DNA of 45,613 bases. Source: Bryobacterales bacterium. GTDB lineage: Bacteria > Acidobacteriota > Terriglobia > Bryobacterales > Bryobacteraceae. The notes under the pieces are model-generated. The model ran no database searches. It had not been told where the DNA came from and was given only the letters and a program-made list of their open reading frames with translations. This document shows, piece by piece, positions 41,464 through 45,613 of this stretch. A program made the position numbers and the translations under genes. The stretch's first letter is position 1, and every line of letters starts with the position of its first letter. Location: positions 1 through 45,613 of the forward strand of contig JADLBD010000209.1 in the NCBI GenBank assembly GCA_020847975.1, written 5' to 3'.

Positions 41464-43815
41464 ATGAGACCTCAACAGCGATTCCGCCGCCCGTTTGCCG
41501 CGATTGCCGCGTGTACTCTGATTGTCTCCGGGCTTGCCAGCGCACAGACAGTAACTGCTCCGGTGTTGTCGGGGCTCAGTCCTACCAGTGCGGTTTCCGG
41601 AAGCGCGGCTTTCAGCATTACGCTGACGGGCTCTAACTTCGCTCCCAATGCTTTGGTGTACTGGAATCTTTCCATACCCCTCACCACGACATTTTTTTCC
41701 GCCACGCAATTGTCGGCCAACGTACCGGCAAACCTGATCGCGTCGCAGGGTGTGGCGCTGATTCAGGTGCGGAACGCCGATGGGGGGCAGTCGAATCCGC
41801 TGACATTCACAGTCACGCCGCCCCCCGTGAGCATCCTCACCGACACCCTTACCGCAGCCGTTATTGGAAGGGCCTATACCTTCAGCCTGACGGCTTCCGG
41901 TGGATCTCCGGCCTACTTCTGGACGGTTTCGAGCGGAGCGCTGCCCGCGGGCCTCACCCTGAACCCGGCAACCGGAGTGATCTCGGGAATTCCCACAGCC
42001 ACCGGGACCGCCTCCTTTACGGTGCGCGTCACCGACAGCCTGCAAACCACCGTCGAGAGGGCCCTCCAGCTAACAGTTACCCTGCCGCCTTTTTCGATTG
42101 CGAACGATTCGACGTTGCCTGTGGGAACAGTGGGAGCCGCCTACACGCTGCTGCTTGCCGCCAGTGGAGGTACGCCGCCTTACCGCTGGTCCACCACGCT
42201 CGCTCCCCCAGGACTGGCTCTGGATGCAGGCACGGGAGTTCTGAGCGGCGCACCTACCACGAACGGCACTTTTGCGTTCACCGTGCAACTGGCTGACAGC
42301 TCGGGGCTCAATGCCTCGAAATCGTTCACTCTGACCGTGAATCCGGCGCCGCTCGTGATTGCCACCAGCGCGGTGTTCTCAGGCACGGTAGGGCTTGCCT
42401 ACTCGCAGACGTTTTCGGCTACGGGAGGAATTCCGCCGTACCAGTGGGCGCTGCTTTCCGGATCGCCTGGAGGAGGGCTGACATTCGATCCCACCTCCGC
42501 CACCATCAGCGGCGCTCCGCAGGCCACCGGAAGCTTTCCCTTCACCATTCAGGTGACCGACAGTCTTGGCGTCAAGACATCAAAATCGTTCACCCTGGTG
42601 GTGGAGAATCCCAAGCTCAATATCCTCACTGCTTCGCCGCTGCCGAACGGCACAGCCGGCAGCGCTTATGTGCAGCGCTTTTCCGCGGTCGGAGGAACCT
42701 CGCCTTACACCTGGACGATCTCCGCCGGCTCGGTTCCGGGACTGACGCTCGACGGGCAGACCGGCAACCTTTCCGGTATTCCGACTGCCGCAGGCACCTT
42801 TAATTTCACCGTGACGGTACGGGATACCGCGGCCCTGACCGCTTCGAAGTCATTTTCGGTTCTCATCAATCCAAGTCCTCTGAGCCTAGCTACCGCGCGT
42901 GATCTTTCTCCCGGCGTTGTAGGTATACCTTTTTCGCAGAATATCGGCGCATCGGGAGGGCTTCCGCCGTATGCCTGGTCCGCCAACGGGCTGCCTGACG
43001 GTTTGGCGATCGACGCGGCAACGGGGGTACTCAGCGGCACGCCGAAGGTTCCGGGCCCTTTCACTTTCACCATCCGCGTCACGGATTCGGCGCGCGCTAC
43101 CGCCGTGGATCTGTTCCGCATGACGATTGGAGTGAAACTGCCGGACCTCACACTGAGCGGGCTTCCGGCAACCTCGAATCCGGTAGACCAGCCGAAAATT
43201 CAGCTTGCCCTGGCGGCTCCCTTCCCTGTGGATCTGGCCGGCCAGTTGAATCTGGGCTTCGTGCCCGATTCCGGAGCCGGCGATGCGTCGATTCAGTTCT
43301 CCACCGGCGGCCGGAGCGTTGCTTTTACCATTCCCGCAAATACCACCGATGCCGTTTTCCCCGTACAACAACTGGGATTACAGACCGGGACTGTCGCCGG
43401 AACTCTGCGGCTGACGGTTGCCCTACAGATTTCCGGAGTCGATGTGACGCCGGATCCGGCGCCTGGCTTCACGACACGTATCGAGCGGGCCGCCCCGGTG
43501 ATCAAACGCGTGTCGTTCACCCGGTCGGCCTCCAACCTGACCGTACAGGTGACAGGCTACACTACGGCTCGCGAGGTCACTCAGGCGGTATTCCGGTTTT
43601 CGGCTTCGGGAGGAGCAACCTTGCAGACGCCTGAAGTCACGGTTTCCGTGGAGAGCATGTTCAACACCTGGTTCCAGGATCCGGCGTCCGCCTCCCAGTA
43701 CGGGGGCCAATTCACCTTCTCCCAACAATTCACCGTACAGGGCGACGCCAGTGCACTCAATCTGGAATCGGTCACTCTGACCAATCGTTTGGGAAGCGTT
43801 ACCACAAAGCCGTAA
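41464..43815 (+). CDS. secreted protein with TIG domain and five putative Ig (He_PIG) repeats
   Basis: A 783-residue exported protein. Its signal peptide ends near residue 27 (GLASAQ). Residues 33-118 form an IPT/TIG-like domain. Five repeats of about 88 residues follow (119-207, 208-294, 295-383, 384-471, 472-557). Each has the pattern G-x-x-Y-...-ASGG-x-PPY-x-W, GL-x-[LI]-[DN]-x-x-TG-x-[IL]-SG-x-P and GTF-x-FT[VI]-x-[VLA]-D. The last 226 residues are a separate beta-rich domain with no Cys. No membrane anchor or sorting signal is seen. Repeats of this type are common in acidobacterial secreted proteins. It may bind the EPS or other surfaces; the upstream gene is its likely partner. Confidence 0.82.
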   Translation: MRPQQRFRRPFAAIAACTLIVSGLASAQTVTAPVLSGLSPTSAVSGSAAFSITLTGSNFAPNALVYWNLSIPLTTTFFSATQLSANVPANLIASQGVALIQVRNADGGQSNPLTFTVTPPPVSILTDTLTAAVIGRAYTFSLTASGGSPAYFWTVSSGALPAGLTLNPATGVISGIPTATGTASFTVRVTDSLQTTVERALQLTVTLPPFSIANDSTLPVGTVGAAYTLLLAASGGTPPYRWSTTLAPPGLALDAGTGVLSGAPTTNGTFAFTVQLADSSGLNASKSFTLTVNPAPLVIATSAVFSGTVGLAYSQTFSATGGIPPYQWALLSGSPGGGLTFDPTSATISGAPQATGSFPFTIQVTDSLGVKTSKSFTLVVENPKLNILTASPLPNGTAGSAYVQRFSAVGGTSPYTWTISAGSVPGLTLDGQTGNLSGIPTAAGTFNFTVTVRDTAALTASKSFSVLINPSPLSLATARDLSPGVVGIPFSQNIGASGGLPPYAWSANGLPDGLAIDAATGVLSGTPKVPGPFTFTIRVTDSARATAVDLFRMTIGVKLPDLTLSGLPATSNPVDQPKIQLALAAPFPVDLAGQLNLGFVPDSGAGDASIQFSTGGRSVAFTIPANTTDAVFPVQQLGLQTGTVAGTLRLTVALQISGVDVTPDPAPGFTTRIERAAPVIKRVSFTRSASNLTVQVTGYTTAREVTQAVFRFSASGGATLQTPEVTVSVESMFNTWFQDPASASQYGGQFTFSQQFTVQGDASALNLESVTLTNRLGSVTTKP

Positions 43816-43820
43816 AGTTT

Positions 43821-43837
43821 CCGCCTGACGCAGGCGG
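43821..43837 (+). terminator. hairpin after the Ig-repeat gene
   Basis: CCGCCTG-acg-CAGGCGG is a perfect 7-bp stem with a 3-base loop, starting six bases after the stop codon. There is no T run after it, so termination may be weak or Rho-assisted. Confidence 0.4.
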
Positions 43838-43929
43838 GAGGTACTACCGGGTATACATCCGGCAAAACTTCTTTCCTTGATAGAGTTTGGGGGGGAGAAG
43901 TAGTCCCAGTACCAGGCATCAATAGCATT

Positions 43930-43947
43930 GGAAGTCCTAGTACTTCC
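43930..43947. promoter_or_regulatory. inverted repeat upstream of the LuxR-family gene
   Basis: GGAAGT (43930-43935) and ACTTCC (43942-43947) are separated by six bases, forming an 18-base hyphenated palindrome 98 bases before the regulator start. The size and spacing suit a dimeric regulator. The target protein is unknown; autoregulation by the neighbouring LuxR-family protein is possible. Confidence 0.4.
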
Positions 43948-44010
43948 GGTCTTTACACTGGCGGGAGATTCAAGTACTCTGAGGGTGATCTCGTAAGGAA
44001 CTGCTTAAAT

Positions 44011-44030
44011 TCACGCACACGTATGCGTGA
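44011..44030. promoter_or_regulatory. palindrome at the ribosome site of the LuxR-family gene
   Basis: TCACGCA (44011-44017) and TGCGTGA (44024-44030) form a perfect 7-bp inverted repeat with a six-base spacer. It ends 14 bases before the ATG and next to the GGGGAGG ribosome site. It could be a repressor site or an RNA hairpin that limits translation. Confidence 0.4.
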
Positions 44031-44044
44031 GTGGGGAGGTGTGT

Positions 44045-44722
44045 ATGATATCGGAGGAAATGGTGGAACCGCCCGTGGTGAATCACGCCAAGCGGACTTC
44101 CACCCGGTCACCCCTTGTGATAGCCGCCGGGCTTCCGGCAAGTTTTGTCAAGCAACTCAACGCATCCTCAGACTTTACGATTCTTGAACTGAAGGGAGAG
44201 CCTTCCGAAATCCTTGCCGGTTGCCATAAGCTTGGACCCTGCCTGCTGGTTGCCTCCGAACAATTCATCCTGTCGCTCGATCCGCGCTTTCTTCTCGAGT
44301 TGACCGGAGACGGACATCTCAACAAGATACTTGCTATCTGTAACTCCGAAACCAATCTGGTTCCCGAACTGGACTTATTGCAATTGGGATGTTCGGGTGT
44401 TCTATGGACCGACATGCCCGTCTCGGACATGCACCGTGCTTTGCACGCCGTGGCAAGGGGCGAGTTGTGGTTCTCGCGGATCGTGCTTTCGAACGCCATT
44501 CGCAAACTTCTATCCGCCTCTTCGTCAAGACGATTGACGCCGCGCGAACGGGAGGTTTTGCAGTTGATCGGTCAGGGCTACAACAACCGGAAGATCGCGG
44601 AAAAGCTGTTTATCAGCCGGGAAACCGTGCGCTGGCACGTGCGCAGCCTCTATGCCAAGATCGGTACTCATGACCGGAAACGGGTGACGGCGATCGCCGC
44701 GGAAGAACGGTTCGCATCCTGA
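44045..44722 (+). CDS. LuxR/NarL-family regulator with degenerate receiver
   Basis: A 225-residue regulator. The ATG at 44045 is preceded by GGGGAGG; a GTG at 44027 is in frame but has no such site. Residues about 22-145 have the size of a receiver domain. However, GPCLLVASEQF (64-74) replaces the usual D-[VIL]-x-[LIV]-x-D phosphorylation strand, and the expected Lys near SGVLWTDMP (117-125) is missing. It should not be phosphorylated in the usual way. A LuxR-type HTH follows at 163-220 (RRLTPREREVLQLIGQGYNNRKIAEKLF). It is transcribed toward the histidine kinase and may control the EPS genes nearby. Its input is unknown. Confidence 0.85.
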   Translation: MISEEMVEPPVVNHAKRTSTRSPLVIAAGLPASFVKQLNASSDFTILELKGEPSEILAGCHKLGPCLLVASEQFILSLDPRFLLELTGDGHLNKILAICNSETNLVPELDLLQLGCSGVLWTDMPVSDMHRALHAVARGELWFSRIVLSNAIRKLLSASSSRRLTPREREVLQLIGQGYNNRKIAEKLFISRETVRWHVRSLYAKIGTHDRKRVTAIAAEERFAS

Positions 44723-44736
44723 AGATTCGCCGGTTC

Positions 44737-44860
44737 TTCCCCCCTCAAATGTGCCGTTGGCTTCCCCCCTCGACCTTATGTCAGCTAGACCTTTGTTCCC
44801 ATTTTAAAGGTTTTAGTACCAAGACTTTGCGAGTTCAGGGGGAGGGGGGAAATTCCCCCC
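44737..44860. repeat. C-tract repeats and a G6/C6 hairpin before the histidine kinase
   Basis: TTCCCCCC occurs three times (44737-44744, 44762-44769, 44853-44860). The last is the right arm of a perfect stem whose left arm GGGGGG is at 44844-44849. The hairpin lies about 120 bases after the LuxR stop and could end that transcript. The repeats before it could each pair with the same G tract, giving alternative structures. No T run follows. Confidence 0.35.
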
Positions 44861-44951
44861 TGTTCAAAATCCGGGATTTCCTGTAATTTTTTGGTATCGG
44901 ACAAGTTTGACTATAGGCGCGATTCTGGGGAAGACGAGACTGTCCCGAGGG

Positions 44952-45613
44952 ATGAGGAATAGTGTGCGAATTGCACTGATTACGAAAGATCGGTCACTTT
45001 TGCCGCTTTGTCAGGAAGTGGTGGCGAAGCTTCCTCTCGACCATTGCGAAGTCGTATTGGCCGAAGCTGAACAAGCCGTCGAAGCGGAAATGCATATTTG
45101 GGACCTCGACGCCAAGCCGCGGATTCCCGAGAGCCGGTCTCCGGGAGTGGATGTCTTCCTGGTTCGCCGCAGCTCTCTCAAAGCGTTTCTCGACCGGTTT
45201 CCTCACGCCGGGACAACCACTTTGTTGAAGCCGGTGAGCCCGGCGGCTCTCGAAGTTTTTCTCAGCCATCTCATCGGCCGCCTCAACAGCCAGGGCCAGG
45301 AGTCCAGCGATCCGATGAAGGCGGACCGCGATGCCCTACTCGAGTGTCTGCTTCATTCCACGCTCCGGCTGCAGGAGATGGAAGACGATCGGACGAACTT
45401 CTGGGCCCGCTCCGCCCATGATCTGCGCGCCCCGCTGACCGCCGCCAGCGGGTACTGTGGTTTGCTGCTCGAAGAACAGTTCGGATCGCTCACCAGCGGC
45501 CAGCGCGAATTGTTGCAGCGCATCGAGCACAGCCTCAAGAAATTGAACCGCATGGCTTCGGCCATGTTCCAGTTGACCGCGGGAAAGCAACTGGAGCGAA
45601 AGTACGAACTGAA
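44952..45613 (+). CDS. histidine kinase with N-terminal receiver-like domain (partial, runs off the window)
   Basis: The frame is open from an ATG at 44952 to the end of the window. A GTG at 44964, with GAGG six bases upstream, is the better start by ribosome site. Numbered from the GTG, residues 1-105 look like a receiver domain: HIWDLD with a possible phospho-acceptor near 47-49, and LLKP with the conserved Lys at 89. A HisKA dimerisation domain follows, with H-box SAHDLRAPL (150-158), His152 being the likely phosphorylated residue. The ATPase domain lies beyond the edge. Neither a partner regulator nor a signal input is seen; the pseudo-receiver LuxR protein just upstream is a possible functional neighbour. 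Confidence 0.8.
   Translation, partial: MRNSVRIALITKDRSLLPLCQEVVAKLPLDHCEVVLAEAEQAVEAEMHIWDLDAKPRIPESRSPGVDVFLVRRSSLKAFLDRFPHAGTTTLLKPVSPAALEVFLSHLIGRLNSQGQESSDPMKADRDALLECLLHSTLRLQEMEDDRTNFWARSAHDLRAPLTAASGYCGLLLEEQFGSLTSGQRELLQRIEHSLKKLNRMASAMFQLTAGKQLERKYEL

Noticed and set aside
44831..44862. G6/C6 hairpin as a classical intrinsic terminator
   Set aside because: No T run follows on the plus strand (TGTTCAAAAT), so it is reported only as a repeat/hairpin.

Overview
The window reads as part of an exopolysaccharide (EPS) or capsule locus from an Acidobacteriota genome, most likely of the Bryobacterales/Solibacter type. The main lineage clue is the C-terminal region of the NHL-repeat protein at 36699-39755, which resembles the domain described from Candidatus Solibacter (TIGR03437). 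The secreted putative-Ig-repeat proteins and the GC-rich backbone fit this. This placement rests on recognition, not on a search. I saw no rRNA, tRNA or CRISPR array.

Layout. Nearly everything from 40.5 kb down to 0.6 kb lies on the minus strand and is transcribed right to left. First comes assembly and export (40.5-31.9 kb): a Wza-like secretin, a 12-repeat NHL protein, a Wzz-like chain-length protein of the exosortase-EPS type, an ExeA-like AAA ATPase, a CpsD-like tyrosine kinase, a NusG paralogue (RfaH/UpxY-like) and a small XRE regulator. Next are a WbpB-like dehydrogenase and a WbpE-like aminotransferase (31.8-29.6 kb), closed by a good intrinsic terminator. A new unit then starts with a 270-base leader carrying an exact match to the RfaH ops core. 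It runs through a GGDEF-like/initiating sugar transferase, a WbpD-like acetyltransferase, a short WbpA-like dehydrogenase, a GT4 and a polysaccharide deacetylase (29.3-24 kb). From 24 to 3.4 kb is a block of visibly lower GC: Wzy, a GT-C-like membrane protein, GT2 and GT4 enzymes, Wzx, a small membrane protein, a duplicated cysteine-rich protein, a secreted beta-helix protein, two sugar oxidoreductases, an alpha-toroid protein and an AsnB-like amidotransferase. Last are three GDP-heptose-type genes (hddA, an extended SDR, gmhA; 3.3-0.6 kb).

On the plus strand, divergent from wza, are two secreted Ig-like proteins (40.8-43.8 kb), a LuxR-family regulator with a degenerate receiver (44.0-44.7 kb) and the start of a histidine kinase that runs off the window.

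How it works together (inference). The sugar transferase loads a sugar phosphate on undecaprenyl phosphate. The GTs extend it using UDP-2,3-diacetamido-uronate-type and heptose-type sugars, which may be amidated by the AsnB-like enzyme. Wzx flips the unit, Wzy polymerises it, Wzz and the kinase set its length, and Wza exports it. The beta-helix, deacetylase and NHL/Ig proteins would modify or decorate the polymer. The ops-like leader plus a local NusG paralogue suggest processive antitermination of a roughly 29-kb operon.
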